64,000 nucleotides of DNA from the NCBI GenBank assembly GCA_964404745.1, contig CAYOLG010000007.1, positions 81,807 through 145,806 on the forward strand, in the 5' to 3' direction. The notes beneath the pieces were generated by a model. It made no database searches. It was given only the letters and a program-made list of their open reading frames with translations, and was not told the DNA's origin. Origin of the DNA: Pelagisphaera sp964404745. GTDB taxonomy: Bacteria > Verrucomicrobiota > Verrucomicrobiia > Opitutales > Opitutaceae. The position numbers and the translations under genes are program-made. This document shows positions 1 to 9,229 of this stretch, piece after piece (within the stretch, counting starts at the first letter, position 1; every line of letters begins with the position of its first letter).

Positions 1-2
1 GA

Positions 3-365
3 GAGAGCTTATTGCCTCTTTTTTATAATTCTAAGGCAAGCTTGGACCGTAATTTGTATTGGCACTTTCCGTACTATCATCCGGAAGGAACCAAGTTTGG
101 CGAGGCAATCCGTCAAATTGGAGTTGACGATTTTCACGCAAGCCAAACCAGGCCACAATCAGCCATCCGAAAAGGCCCCTACAAATTGATTTATTTCGAA
201 GAGAGTAGAAATTCGGAACTCTACAATATTGAAAACGATGTGTCGGAAGGTGATGATCTTTCTCAATCGTTGCCAATCATGGCAGAGGAACTTGAATGGG
301 ATCTCCAGAATTATTTGCAGAGAGTTGGGGCTCGCCGACCCGCAATGAACACATCAGAAAGATGA
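3..365 (+). CDS. Sulfatase, C-terminal fragment (5' end outside window)
   Basis: The frame is open from the left window edge, and 120 residues are visible. The fragment matches the C-terminal sub-domain of FGly sulfatases: an RNLYWHFPYY segment followed by a stretch of the type 'AIRKGPYKLIYFEE..SELYNIEND', which is the usual tail in which substrate-pocket and small beta-sheet elements lie. The catalytic Cys region is not in the window, so activity cannot be judged. The TGA stop overlaps the ATG of the next sulfatase by 4 bases (ATGA), making this the first visible member of a translationally coupled sulfatase operon. It is not a pseudogene on present evidence, only truncated by the window. 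Confidence 0.88.
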   Translation, partial: ESLLPLFYNSKASLDRNLYWHFPYYHPEGTKFGEAIRQIGVDDFHASQTRPQSAIRKGPYKLIYFEESRNSELYNIENDVSEGDDLSQSLPIMAEELEWDLQNYLQRVGARRPAMNTSER

Positions 366-1768
366 TGTTGAATCGTTTCCTTGCCACAGTTTTCCTTGCC
401 ATCGCTTCCGTCCTTTTCGGATCTGGAAAACCGAACGTTCTGTTCATAGCTGTCGACGACTTGCGCGTCGAGCTAGGTTGCTACGGGGATCGTCATGTAT
501 TGTCCCCGAACATAGACAAACTAGCTGGGCAAGGGATCCTATTCGAACGGGCTTATTGTCAGCAGACCGTCTGCAATCCCTCCCGGGCATCCTTGCTAAC
601 CGGTATGCGTCCGGATTCACTCCGTGTTTGGGATTTGTATACGCATTTCCGGCAAAACGCGCCCGATGCCGTGACCTTACCCCAGCTGTTCAAGCAGCAT
701 GGCTACCAGTCGATAGGGGTCGGGAAAATTTTCCACAATTGGCGACAGGACGATTGGCGTGGGGACCGCGTTTCTTGGAGCGAGCCGGAGTTTCTCCACT
801 ACGCGACTCACGGCCACGATGAAGCGAAAGTCGATGATCCGTTACCGCCAAATCTAGCCTCAGGAGTTGGCGGTATCGAGTGTCGCGATGTGTCAGACGA
901 AGCCTATTACGACGGCCGTGTCGCTCGGAAAGCGCTGGAGCGAATGCGGGCGTTGGCGCAGTCTGAGGAACCCTTCTTTTTAGCGGTGGGGTTCTGGAAG
1001 CCGCATACGCCTTTCAACGCTCCGAAGAAGTATTGGGATATGTATGATCGAGACACGATTCCGGTTCCTCACCATCTGGTTCCGCCCGTGGATGTTCCGG
1101 ATATCGCATTGACGAGTTCCCGGTACGATGGAAAAAGCAAGCCAACGGAACTGCGTGAGATGCATCACGGGCATCTGGCGGCGATCACATATTTGGATAC
1201 ACAGATTGGCAAAGTGATCGATGAGCTCGACAGGCTGGGTTTGCGAAAGAATACCATTATTGTTTTGTGGTCGGATCATGGACTCCATTTGGGCGAGCAC
1301 GGTCTGACCCGCAAGACGACGGCCTTCGAACTCGATGCCCGAGTGCCGCTTATTATCGCTACGCCGAATCATGCAGTCGGGCAGCGCTCCAAAGCTTTAG
1401 TGGAGCTGCTGGATATATATCCAACCTTGACCGAACTGTGTGGCATTTTGCCTCCTGATGGCATAGAAGGGCGATCTCTGGTGCCGCTTTTGCAGAATCC
1501 AAACTGGGCATTTAAATTCGCAGCTATGACGCAAACGCCGCGTCCCAATTATCCGAAAGGCAAGATGCCCGAAGTGATGGGCTACTCCGCGAGAACGGAG
1601 CGATTCCGCTATACGGAATGGCGGGACTTCCAGTCAGGCCGTGTGCTTGCTCGAGAATTGTATGATCACCAAAAGGATCCGCTGGAAACGGTTAATGTGG
1701 TGGGGAAAAATGAATACAATAAATGGCTGCCTGGGTTAAAGTCTCAATTGGAGGAGTTGGCAAGATGA
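362..1768 (+). CDS. Exported sulfatase, iduronate-2-sulfatase-like
   Basis: The 468-residue protein begins with a hydrophobic signal peptide (about residues 1-20) and then KPNVLFIAVDDLR, the metal-binding Asp pair typical of iduronate-2-sulfatase-like enzymes. The FGly motif is CNPSR with Cys71. GKIFH replaces GKWHL, as usual in this subgroup, and WSDHGLHLGEH carries the downstream metal ligand Asp and His. ATG 362 was chosen over upstream in-frame codons because it gives the signal peptide and overlaps the preceding stop (ATGA). The stop in turn overlaps the next start. It presumably removes a sulfate ester from a uronic acid or similar residue in the periplasm; the substrate is inferred only from the subgroup resemblance. 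Confidence 0.93.
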   Translation: MMLNRFLATVFLAIASVLFGSGKPNVLFIAVDDLRVELGCYGDRHVLSPNIDKLAGQGILFERAYCQQTVCNPSRASLLTGMRPDSLRVWDLYTHFRQNAPDAVTLPQLFKQHGYQSIGVGKIFHNWRQDDWRGDRVSWSEPEFLHYATHGHDEAKVDDPLPPNLASGVGGIECRDVSDEAYYDGRVARKALERMRALAQSEEPFFLAVGFWKPHTPFNAPKKYWDMYDRDTIPVPHHLVPPVDVPDIALTSSRYDGKSKPTELREMHHGHLAAITYLDTQIGKVIDELDRLGLRKNTIIVLWSDHGLHLGEHGLTRKTTAFELDARVPLIIATPNHAVGQRSKALVELLDIYPTLTELCGILPPDGIEGRSLVPLLQNPNWAFKFAAMTQTPRPNYPKGKMPEVMGYSARTERFRYTEWRDFQSGRVLARELYDHQKDPLETVNVVGKNEYNKWLPGLKSQLEELAR

Positions 1769-3153
1769 TGAACGACCGGAAGGGAAGGTATGCTAGATCT
1801 AGATTAGGCAGCCTAGAGTCATGCGCTGCAATTATTTACCTCTTGGGCTTTATGCCTTTTGCCTTGGCTGCCGCTCGCCCCAACATCGTATTTATTATGG
1901 CCGACGATCTGGGTTATGGCGACCTAGGTTGTTATGGTAACGAGGACATCGAAACGCCGCATATTGATGCCTTAGCGAATGGCGGATTGCGATTTCTCGA
2001 TTTTCATTCTTCGGGCCCCATGTGTACACCGACCCGCGTGGCGTCATTGACTGGGAAGTATCAGCACCGGTTTGGCGAGAAATTCGATGGAGCGATTTCA
2101 GGGGTTGGTGACTACCACTCTGGCTTACCTCTTGAAGCGATAACTATTGCAGAAGTCTTAAAGGATAGAGGCTACACCACGGGTTGCTTTGGAAAATGGC
2201 ATTTGGGTTTTCTGCCGCCTTATTTTCCAAGCAAGCAGGGGTTCGATGAGTTTCGAGGCTTGGGATCCGGGGATGGCGATTTCTTTACGCGCGTCGATCG
2301 TAGTGGTCGTGAAGATTGGTGGACTAATGATGAGAGAACGGAGGAGGTAGGTTACACGACGGATCTAATAACCAACCATAGTGTTGATTTTATAGAGCGA
2401 CATCGCGATGAGCCGTTCTTTTTATATGTACCTCATCTAGCGATTCACTTCCCATGGCAAGGGCCTGAGGATCCGCCCCATCGTCAAGCCGGAACGGCGT
2501 ATCACGAAGACAAGTGGGGACTCATTCCGGATAGGTCCAACGTGTATCCGCATGTAAGGGCTATGATTGAATCGTTGGATAAAAGCGTCGGCAATATCTT
2601 GAGCGCTTTGAAAAAGGAAGGTCTGATTGAGAATACGCTAGTTGTTTTCACTTCCGACAACGGCGGCTACATTAGCTACAGCGGTGGATTCGAAAACATT
2701 TCCAGCAATGGGCCCTTGCGTGGACAAAAGTCCCAGGTTTACGAAGGAGGCCATCGGGTACCGGCCATCGTCTCATGGAGGGGAAGAATTGATCCGGGGA
2801 TTACGGATCAAACAACTATTTCGATGGACTGGTTTCCGACTTTCGCTAAATTGGCAGGAGCTTCGATCGCCGATCTGCAACTAGATGGCGCGGATCTTTC
2901 ACCGTTATTGTTTGATAGATACAAGCTACCGGATCGTAATCTGTTTTGGAGAATCCGGGGGAATTGGGCGGCGCGAAGCGGCCCGTGGAAATTGGTTTAC
3001 GCGAATGGAGACATGGGGCTCTTCAATTTGGATGAAGATATCGGAGAAGCTAATGATCTTTACCGAGAGCGCCCTGAGAAAGCCAAGAGCCTTCAAGAGG
3101 CGTGGGGTCAATGGAATGATGATGTAAACCGAAGCGCAGGGAGATTTAAATGA
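1765..3153 (+). CDS. Exported arylsulfatase-like sulfatase
   Basis: 462 residues. An N-terminal basic stretch precedes a hydrophobic segment (about residues 21-36), followed by ARPNIVFIMADDLGYGDLGCYG, the canonical start of the sulfatase fold. The modified Cys lies in CTPTR (Cys87), which fits C-x-P-x-R. GKWHLGF (Lys and His), HLAIHFPW and TSDNGGY complete the active site, so the enzyme looks catalytically intact. ATG 1765 overlaps the previous stop in ATGATGA, with a GGAGG about 11 bases upstream; a second ATG at 1768 is equally possible. It is the third gene of the coupled operon. The best guess is a hexosamine- or galactose-sulfate hydrolase, but the substrate cannot be read from the sequence. 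Confidence 0.93.
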   Translation: MMNDRKGRYARSRLGSLESCAAIIYLLGFMPFALAAARPNIVFIMADDLGYGDLGCYGNEDIETPHIDALANGGLRFLDFHSSGPMCTPTRVASLTGKYQHRFGEKFDGAISGVGDYHSGLPLEAITIAEVLKDRGYTTGCFGKWHLGFLPPYFPSKQGFDEFRGLGSGDGDFFTRVDRSGREDWWTNDERTEEVGYTTDLITNHSVDFIERHRDEPFFLYVPHLAIHFPWQGPEDPPHRQAGTAYHEDKWGLIPDRSNVYPHVRAMIESLDKSVGNILSALKKEGLIENTLVVFTSDNGGYISYSGGFENISSNGPLRGQKSQVYEGGHRVPAIVSWRGRIDPGITDQTTISMDWFPTFAKLAGASIADLQLDGADLSPLLFDRYKLPDRNLFWRIRGNWAARSGPWKLVYANGDMGLFNLDEDIGEANDLYRERPEKAKSLQEAWGQWNDDVNRSAGRFK

Positions 3154-4643
3154 GGAGGGCTTTCCTAACTGGTTCGTTTTTCCTTTCCTCATTGGCCTGC
3201 CTAGACGCTCGTCCAAACATAATTTTTATAATGGCCGACGATTTGGGTTCATGGATCATGAGCGCAGAAGCGTTCCCGAATACGCGAACGCCCAATCTCG
3301 ATCGCCTAGCCATGGAAGGAGTGATTCTGGAGAACGCGTTTTCAGTGAGCGCCGTATGCAGTCCCTCTCGCGGCGCATTTCTGAGCAGCCGTTATCCCAC
3401 TGAAAACGGAGTCATCGATAACCTAAAAAACGAGGAAAGCCCCGGATTACATCCTGGTTTGCCTACCTGGTCCCAAGTGTTGAAGGATTCCGGATACAAT
3501 ACTATTTTGGTTGGCAAATGGGGTCTGGGAGGATGGCGGGATGCGGATCTTCCGACTAATCGAGGATACAAGGAATTTGCCGGATTCCTTAGTGGCGGAC
3601 GCCAATCGAAGGAGCCGAGTGTTTGTTTTCTGAAACCTGGTCAAACTACACTGTCTGAAATGCAGACTATCGATTACGAAACGATTCCGGGTGATCAATA
3701 CACCCCGGATTTGCTCGGAGATTTTTCGGTGGATTTTATCAAAAAGTATTCGGCCGAATCAGACCCTTTTTGCCTCTCTCTCCACTTCTGGGCTCCCCAC
3801 GCCAATACTCGATTTCCTGAAGGGTATGAATTTCCCCATGATGACCGATCCTGGTTGCCCATGAGAGAGATTGACCAACGGTACTGGAAACAACTGTCCG
3901 ATGAGGAGATCGTTTTGCCGGAGCCTGATTTTCCCAATCTAAACAAGCAACGCGCTCGCCGGATGATACGTGAATACCATTCCAGCGTTCATGCGGTAGA
4001 CCGGAATGTAGGCCGGTTGATGAAGCTGCTCGACGAATTGGAAATCGCGAACAACACGGTTGTTATTGTTACTTCAGATCACGGCTACATGATGGGGCAT
4101 CATGGCATGTGGCACAAAGGCAACGGGCGGTGGTTGACTCGCAATAAGCAGGACCCGTCAACCAGTCGACTATATGGCGATGGTGAAAGTCGTATTAATC
4201 TATTCGATGACTCCATGCATGTGCCCTGCGTTGTTCGTTGGCCTGAACGACTTAAACCTAGGGGTCGTGTAAGTCAGGTTATTAGTCATTTGGATTGGTT
4301 TCCCACACTAGTGGCAATAACCGAAGCCGAACTCCCAGAAAACAGTCTGATAAGGGGAAGGAATGCGTTGCCTTTATTGGAAGGCAAACCGGCGCAGGTT
4401 TGGAAAAACGATCTCTTCGGGCAGTATCTGAATCTAAGATGCTACCGTACGTCTCGTTGGAAACTAGTGCGACACTTTGGCAATCGAGCCGGTGACGAAT
4501 TTTACGATTTGCTCAACGATCCCTCAGAACAGACGAATCTGTTCTCGTCGAATGATTCATCGATCGAGAAGGCGAGATCAATGATCTCTCGAAAGCTCAC
4601 ATTGGAGATGAAACAGATCAACGATCCCTATTTGCCTAACTAG
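3150..4643 (+). CDS. Exported sulfatase with GKWGL variant
   Basis: 497 residues with a signal peptide (about 1-20, ending near LDA) followed by RPNIIFIMADDLGSW. The FGly motif is CSPSR (Cys70). Asp and His of the second metal shell are in TSDHGYMMGHHG, and FWAPHAN gives the substrate His. The conserved GKWHL is GKWGL here: the Lys is kept but the His that contacts the sulfate in arylsulfatase A is Gly. This variant occurs in some real sulfatase families, so it is not by itself a sign of inactivity. The start overlaps the previous gene's stop by 4 bases. It is the fourth gene of the operon; the substrate is unknown. Confidence 0.92.
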   Translation: MRRAFLTGSFFLSSLACLDARPNIIFIMADDLGSWIMSAEAFPNTRTPNLDRLAMEGVILENAFSVSAVCSPSRGAFLSSRYPTENGVIDNLKNEESPGLHPGLPTWSQVLKDSGYNTILVGKWGLGGWRDADLPTNRGYKEFAGFLSGGRQSKEPSVCFLKPGQTTLSEMQTIDYETIPGDQYTPDLLGDFSVDFIKKYSAESDPFCLSLHFWAPHANTRFPEGYEFPHDDRSWLPMREIDQRYWKQLSDEEIVLPEPDFPNLNKQRARRMIREYHSSVHAVDRNVGRLMKLLDELEIANNTVVIVTSDHGYMMGHHGMWHKGNGRWLTRNKQDPSTSRLYGDGESRINLFDDSMHVPCVVRWPERLKPRGRVSQVISHLDWFPTLVAITEAELPENSLIRGRNALPLLEGKPAQVWKNDLFGQYLNLRCYRTSRWKLVRHFGNRAGDEFYDLLNDPSEQTNLFSSNDSSIEKARSMISRKLTLEMKQINDPYLPN

Positions 4644-4653
4644 ATTGATCCTG

Positions 4654-6036
4654 ATGAAATCCGCTCTCCAGTTATCATTGCTTGTCTGTTTTGCCTCCCT
4701 TTTATTACAGGTTTGTGCCCGCCCCAACATCGTTCTCATCATGGCGGACGATTTGGGTTATGGGGATTTAGGCTGTTATGGGCAGCAGCATTTCTCTACG
4801 CCTCATATCGACGCTCTCGCGGAGCGAGGCATCCGATTTACACAGGCCTATGCTGGCGGCCCTGTGTGTACGTCCTCCCGCAGCGCCTTAATGACGGGTC
4901 TTCACGGAGGACATACGCCGGCTCGCGATAATGTACCCCACTATGAAACGTATTTGCGAACGAACGACATTACCGTAGCGGAAATCCTCCAGTCTCGCGG
5001 CTATCGTTGTGGCGGTGTGGGGAAATGGAGTCTGGGGGATCCCGGAACTGAGGGCGATGCCACGAATCAAGGTTTCGACATGTGGTTTGGATATCAAAAT
5101 CAAGACCATGCCCACTACTACTATCCTGATTATCTAGACGATAGCGCATTGCCTTCGGGCAAGCTGCAGCTGCCCAACAACAGTCTAACAAAATCGGACT
5201 ACAGTCACGACTTGCTGACCGAGAGGGCACTGGATTTTATTTCCGATTCTGCCGAAGGGTCTTTCTTTCTCTATGTGGCCTACACCTTGCCTCATTTCTC
5301 CCATGGTTCGGAGGATCCAGATCGCTTAGCCGTTCCGGATTGGGAGGAATTCGGCCATCCGGGCTGGAGTGATGCCGCTAAAAAATATGCAGCGATGGTC
5401 AAGCGACTGGATGACGACGTGGAACGAATCGTTAGGCACATTCAACGGCTCGGACTATCCGAAAACACGCTGATCATCTTTACGAGCGACAATGGGCCGT
5501 TGGGCTCGGGTCCGAGCGAGGAATTAAACAATAATGGCCCCTTGCGGGGAGCGAAACGAAGTCTATACGAAGGGGGAATTCGGGTTCCGTTTATCGCAAG
5601 TTGGCCGGGTGAGATTCCACATGGAACAGTGAGCGACGAGGTTATCGTCTTCTGGGACTTGCTTTCGACCTTTGCGGAAATTTCCGGAGCCGATGCGCCC
5701 ACAGCCATCGATGGCATTTCTATCGTCAACGCCCTAAAAGGAAGAGGGCTTAGCGACAAACGAGATTACTTGTATTGGGATTATGGGCATACACGGCCTC
5801 GATATGATCAAACGGTTCGCGTGGGGGATTGGAAAGGGATTCGTTTCGGCCGAGGCTCGAAGTTGGAGCTTTACAACCTAAAGTCGGATATCGGAGAAAC
5901 CAAAGACCTCGCCGCGGCTCATCCGGATATCGTCAGCCGGATCGAAGGAATCATGGAAAACGCAGTGATACCTAGCGACCGCTACCCAATCGGCGACCTC
6001 TACCAAGGCGGACCCATTTGGAAGAAGACGTGGTAG
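4654..6036 (+). CDS. Exported sulfatase, CTSSR type
   Basis: 460 residues from ATG 4654 (TTG 4645 is an alternative 3 codons upstream). The signal peptide covers about residues 1-22; CARPNIVLIMADDLGYGDLGCYG follows. The catalytic motif is CTSSR (Cys72), with Ser at the usual Pro/Ala position, which formylglycine-generating systems can accept in some organisms. The KWHL motif reads GKWSL (His to Ser). TSDNGPLG gives the Asp/Asn metal ligands, and LYWDYGHTRPR is the familiar C-terminal sub-domain. It lies 10 bases after the preceding stop and closes the five-gene operon. It resembles arylsulfatase A / N-acetylgalactosamine-6-sulfatase relatives. Confidence 0.92.
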   Translation: MKSALQLSLLVCFASLLLQVCARPNIVLIMADDLGYGDLGCYGQQHFSTPHIDALAERGIRFTQAYAGGPVCTSSRSALMTGLHGGHTPARDNVPHYETYLRTNDITVAEILQSRGYRCGGVGKWSLGDPGTEGDATNQGFDMWFGYQNQDHAHYYYPDYLDDSALPSGKLQLPNNSLTKSDYSHDLLTERALDFISDSAEGSFFLYVAYTLPHFSHGSEDPDRLAVPDWEEFGHPGWSDAAKKYAAMVKRLDDDVERIVRHIQRLGLSENTLIIFTSDNGPLGSGPSEELNNNGPLRGAKRSLYEGGIRVPFIASWPGEIPHGTVSDEVIVFWDLLSTFAEISGADAPTAIDGISIVNALKGRGLSDKRDYLYWDYGHTRPRYDQTVRVGDWKGIRFGRGSKLELYNLKSDIGETKDLAAAHPDIVSRIEGIMENAVIPSDRYPIGDLYQGGPIWKKTW

Positions 6037-6320
6037 GGTAGGCCTAAGCAGTATCGCAATAGGGATACATGCGGCGACGCGCAAGCGCGGAGCCCTACGT
6101 TCGCGATTCATGGTGGGGTTTGCGCTTGCGCAATGCCGTGGCTCGATAAGATCCCCAGTTCCTCTCATAAGGTTCACGCAGAGCGTGATCCTTCCGCGAA
6201 GCGTATCCTGTTGAAGAAGAGATCGGGAATGCTACTACAGGCACGATGACTGCGCCATCCTAGAGAGTGTCCAATAACTACCATCTAATAGAGCATACAT
6301 CGAATTTAGGGGACAGGCAT
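6037..6320. other. Convergent intergenic gap with GCGCAAGCGC inverted repeat
   Basis: This gap separates the + strand sulfatase operon from the minus-strand UxaA gene, so it should contain terminators for both. A perfect 10-base inverted repeat, GCGCAAGCGC (6079-6088) and GCGCTTGCGC (6122-6131), with AGCCCTACG just inside, resembles the 'cgcttgcgg' palindrome near 16 kb. No T-run follows, so it is not a classical intrinsic terminator. No coding frame is convincing here. Confidence 0.5.
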
Positions 6321-7967
6321 TTACAGCGACAATCCCCGCTTCCATGGGATGAAATCGTCCTGCCCCAGTTTCTGGGCGCAAACTTCGTATTCGCCGCTGG
6401 CTGTTTTAATGGCTAGATCGAAAAGTGCATCAGCGAGCTCATCGATCGATTTGCTTCCGTTGATGACAGGGCCTGTATCGAAATCTATGATATCCGAAAG
6501 CTTTTCCGCTATCACGGAATTGCTGGATATTTTCATGACCGGAGTAACTGGGTTGCCGGTTGGAGTGCCCAGTCCCGTAGAAAACATCATCACATTGGCT
6601 CCAGCCCCCGCCATGGCAGTGGTGGATTCCACATCGCCGCCTGGAGTACAAAGGAGGCTAAGACCGGGCTTTCGAATCCATTCGGGATAATCGAAGACAT
6701 CCTCGATGGGCGCCGTTCCGCCTTTGAGGGCTGCTCCGGCGGACTTGATCGCGTCGGTCGTCAATCCGTCGGCGATATTTCCGGGAGAGGGGTTTTGATC
6801 GAATCCAGATCCCACCGTCTTCAAAACGGCGTCGTAGTCCTTCATGAGCTGCAGGAAACGTTCGCCTAGTTCGGGCCGGACACAACGGTCCACCAAGCTT
6901 TGTTCTACTCCACACAATTCTGGAAATTCCGAGAGCACGACGCTGCCCCCCAAAGCGATGAGCCGGTCGGAAACGCCCCCGACCACCGGGTTAGCGGATA
7001 TGCCGGAAAACCCATCGGATCCACCACATTCGACCCCCAGAGAAAGCTTGCTCAGCGGAGCGGGTTGGCGGCTTAAATCGTTGGCTTCCGCAACTCCTTT
7101 GAAGGTGGTCCGAATGGCGTCGGAAAGCATGGCTTTTTCCGACTGACTCTTTTGCTGCTCAAAATAGAAAACCGGTTTGGAAAAATTGGGATCCCGCCGT
7201 TCGATTTCCGCTTTCAAGTGATCGATCTGCGTTTTCTGGCAGCCGAGACTGAGTACCGTCGCCCCGGCGACATTGGGGTGGTTGATGTAGCCAGCCAGCA
7301 GTCCAGCCAGCGTAGCGGCATCGTCCTTGGTGCCGCCGCATCCCATGGTGTGACTAAGGAATTTGATGCCGTCGACATTGGGGAAAAGTCGGGGCTGGCT
7401 GGATACGGTATCCGAGTCGTTTACAATAGCCAAGGCGTCGAGGTCCGAACCGTCCCGATAGGCCGAAACCAGATCGTTCATGTACCACGTATATGGACTG
7501 CCTTTGCCGTAGCCGAGCGGTTCCAGCATGGCCCGCTTGATGAGCTCGAGGTTGCGATTTTCGCAAAACACCAAGGGCACCACGATCCAATAGTTGGCTG
7601 TGCCTACAGATCCGTTATCGCGATGGTAGCCTTGGAAAGTCGTGTTCCTCCATTTTTCCACGGATGGTGGCGTCCATTGGTAATTCGACCCATTGACTTG
7701 GGCTTCCGAAGCAGCGTGAACCACGTTCTCCGTATGGATGCGCCCCCCGCGTTTGATCAGCTCTTGAACGATGCCGACTTTGACGCCGTACATAGTAATT
7801 TCGTCGCCTTCCGTAAAATCGCGAGCCGCGAACTTATGTTTGGCGGGTATCTCTTCGCATAGGCTGTAGGTCTCGCCATTGCAATCAACCGATTGGCCAG
7901 CATCGAGATCGCGAAGAGCCACGATGATATTGTCGTTTGGGTGAACTTTCAGAGCGGAGGTACTCAT
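6321..7967 (-). CDS. uxaA: UxaA family sugar-acid dehydratase (altronate dehydratase-like)
   Basis: 548 residues from ATG 7967 (MSTSALKV); a longer upstream frame is open but runs into the neighbouring transporter. Residues about 8-90 form a SAF-type N-terminal domain, and the rest is the large UxaA/GarD dehydratase domain with its Cys- and Gly-rich blocks: GCGGTKDDA, SLGCQKTQ, GVECGGSDGFSG and ELCGVEQS. The family dehydrates D-altronate (or galactarate) to a 2-keto-3-deoxy sugar acid, in the cytoplasm, as part of hexuronate breakdown. Lying opposite a sulfatase operon, it probably handles acidic sugars freed from a sulfated, uronate-containing polysaccharide. The exact sugar acid is not known. 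It is co-directional with the broken transporter 77 bases upstream. Confidence 0.9.
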   Translation of the reverse strand: MSTSALKVHPNDNIIVALRDLDAGQSVDCNGETYSLCEEIPAKHKFAARDFTEGDEITMYGVKVGIVQELIKRGGRIHTENVVHAASEAQVNGSNYQWTPPSVEKWRNTTFQGYHRDNGSVGTANYWIVVPLVFCENRNLELIKRAMLEPLGYGKGSPYTWYMNDLVSAYRDGSDLDALAIVNDSDTVSSQPRLFPNVDGIKFLSHTMGCGGTKDDAATLAGLLAGYINHPNVAGATVLSLGCQKTQIDHLKAEIERRDPNFSKPVFYFEQQKSQSEKAMLSDAIRTTFKGVAEANDLSRQPAPLSKLSLGVECGGSDGFSGISANPVVGGVSDRLIALGGSVVLSEFPELCGVEQSLVDRCVRPELGERFLQLMKDYDAVLKTVGSGFDQNPSPGNIADGLTTDAIKSAGAALKGGTAPIEDVFDYPEWIRKPGLSLLCTPGGDVESTTAMAGAGANVMMFSTGLGTPTGNPVTPVMKISSNSVIAEKLSDIIDFDTGPVINGSKSIDELADALFDLAIKTASGEYEVCAQKLGQDDFIPWKRGLSL

Positions 7968-8044
7968 GGGAGGTTTAATCGTCAGGAATTTATACCCACG
8001 AATTTCACGAAAGGACACAAATTGCCAACCTGAATGTTGGAAAG

Positions 8045-9229
8045 TTAGCTCCTTTTGAGTAAACAAATCGCTCCTAACAAGGCTATAACGCCAGAGCAAT
8101 ACCACCAAGTGGAACCCAATTGACCATATAGCCAGACACCCGCGCTTCCAATCAGACCTGCCAAGGCCCAGGTCATTCCGCGGAAACCGAAGTAGCGCCC
8201 ACGCATGGATTCCGGAGCTAGATTGCTGCTGTAGGCCATGCCGATGGGCAGTGCGATGATCTCGCCCAGGGTGAATACTGCCATGCCAATAAAGAAGCTG
8301 ACTATGCCGCTCGATAGGCCGAAAACGATACAACCTAATCCTATCAAGACATATCCAATCGCCAATACTCGAGTACTGGAAAATTGCTTTAGCGAGTGGG
8401 TTAGCGGGACTTCTATCAGCATAATCAATACGCCGTTGAAGCCCATAATGATTCCATAGGTGCTTGGTGGGATGCCGAATCGCTTAGAGGTCAGAGCGAG
8501 GAGATTGAATACCTGCATATAGGCGATCCCCATTAGGAAGCAGGCAGTCAGAAATTGCGTATAGCGAGGATTGCCAGCGACGTCCTTGGCGCTATCGATC
8601 CAGTACTTGAGATTGACAGTAGGGGAAGCGATCTTCCCTTTGATGGTTCGCAAACCATGGGGCAGGCTGAACGGGGCCAATCCCGCAAACAGCAGGGTGG
8701 TGAGGGCGTCGCCCGCGAAAAAAAAGGGAGATTAGACGAAGAGAACGCCGGCAACCATGGGTCCTGCCGCGAAACCGGCGTTGATTGCCAGTCGGAGCAT
8801 GGCATAGGCGGTAATCCGCTTTTCCTCAGGTACCAGGTCGGCGACTAGGGCGTTGGCGGGAGGTCCGAATATGAAATTCGAAAATCCGAACACCGCCGCC
8901 ACGATGAGTAGTACGTTGTAGTTATATTATAAATACAGGGTAAATAAAGAGAGCGCCGAGGTTATAAGGGAGAGGACGATGGTGTTTCGGCGGCCGATAG
9001 CGTCCGCCAGATAGCCTCCCGCCATCGGTCCGAAAAAGTTACCGTGGCTGATAGCCGCCAAGACGCCTCCAATTTGCCCCAAGCCGTAGGCCTTGTCTTG
9101 CAGGAACAGGGTGAGGAACGGATATACAAAGGACCCGAAACGATTCAGGAATTGGCCGAAGACCAGGATGTAGACTGGTCTAGGCAGTCTCCGGATATCG
9201 GATAGAAGGCTGATGATGAAGAGTCGCAT
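8045..9229 (-). pseudogene. MFS transporter interrupted by two in-frame TAA codons
   Basis: One reading frame runs from ATG 9229 (MRLFIISLLSDIRRLPRP) to TAA 8045 and would make a normal-sized 394-residue, roughly 12-helix major facilitator. It is broken by TAA at 8929-8927 (codon 101, after SLFTLYL) and TAA at 8734-8732 (codon 166, between AGVLFV and SPFFFAGDALTTL). There is no frameshift: MFS residues such as YLADAIGRRN, FGPPANALVADLVPE and AGDALTTLLFA continue in the same frame on both sides. It probably exported or imported a sugar or sugar acid together with the UxaA gene. Alternatives are assembly or sequencing errors, or readthrough; decay is the simplest reading, since TAA ends normal genes here. 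Confidence 0.8.

Noticed and set aside
7152..7862. 236-residue open frame on the + strand
   Set aside because: It is antisense to the well-conserved UxaA gene and has no family match or sensible start.
8881..8945. Apparent frameshift in the MFS gene
   Set aside because: Codon-by-codon reading shows the frame continues unchanged through the TAA at 8929-8927; only in-frame stops are present.
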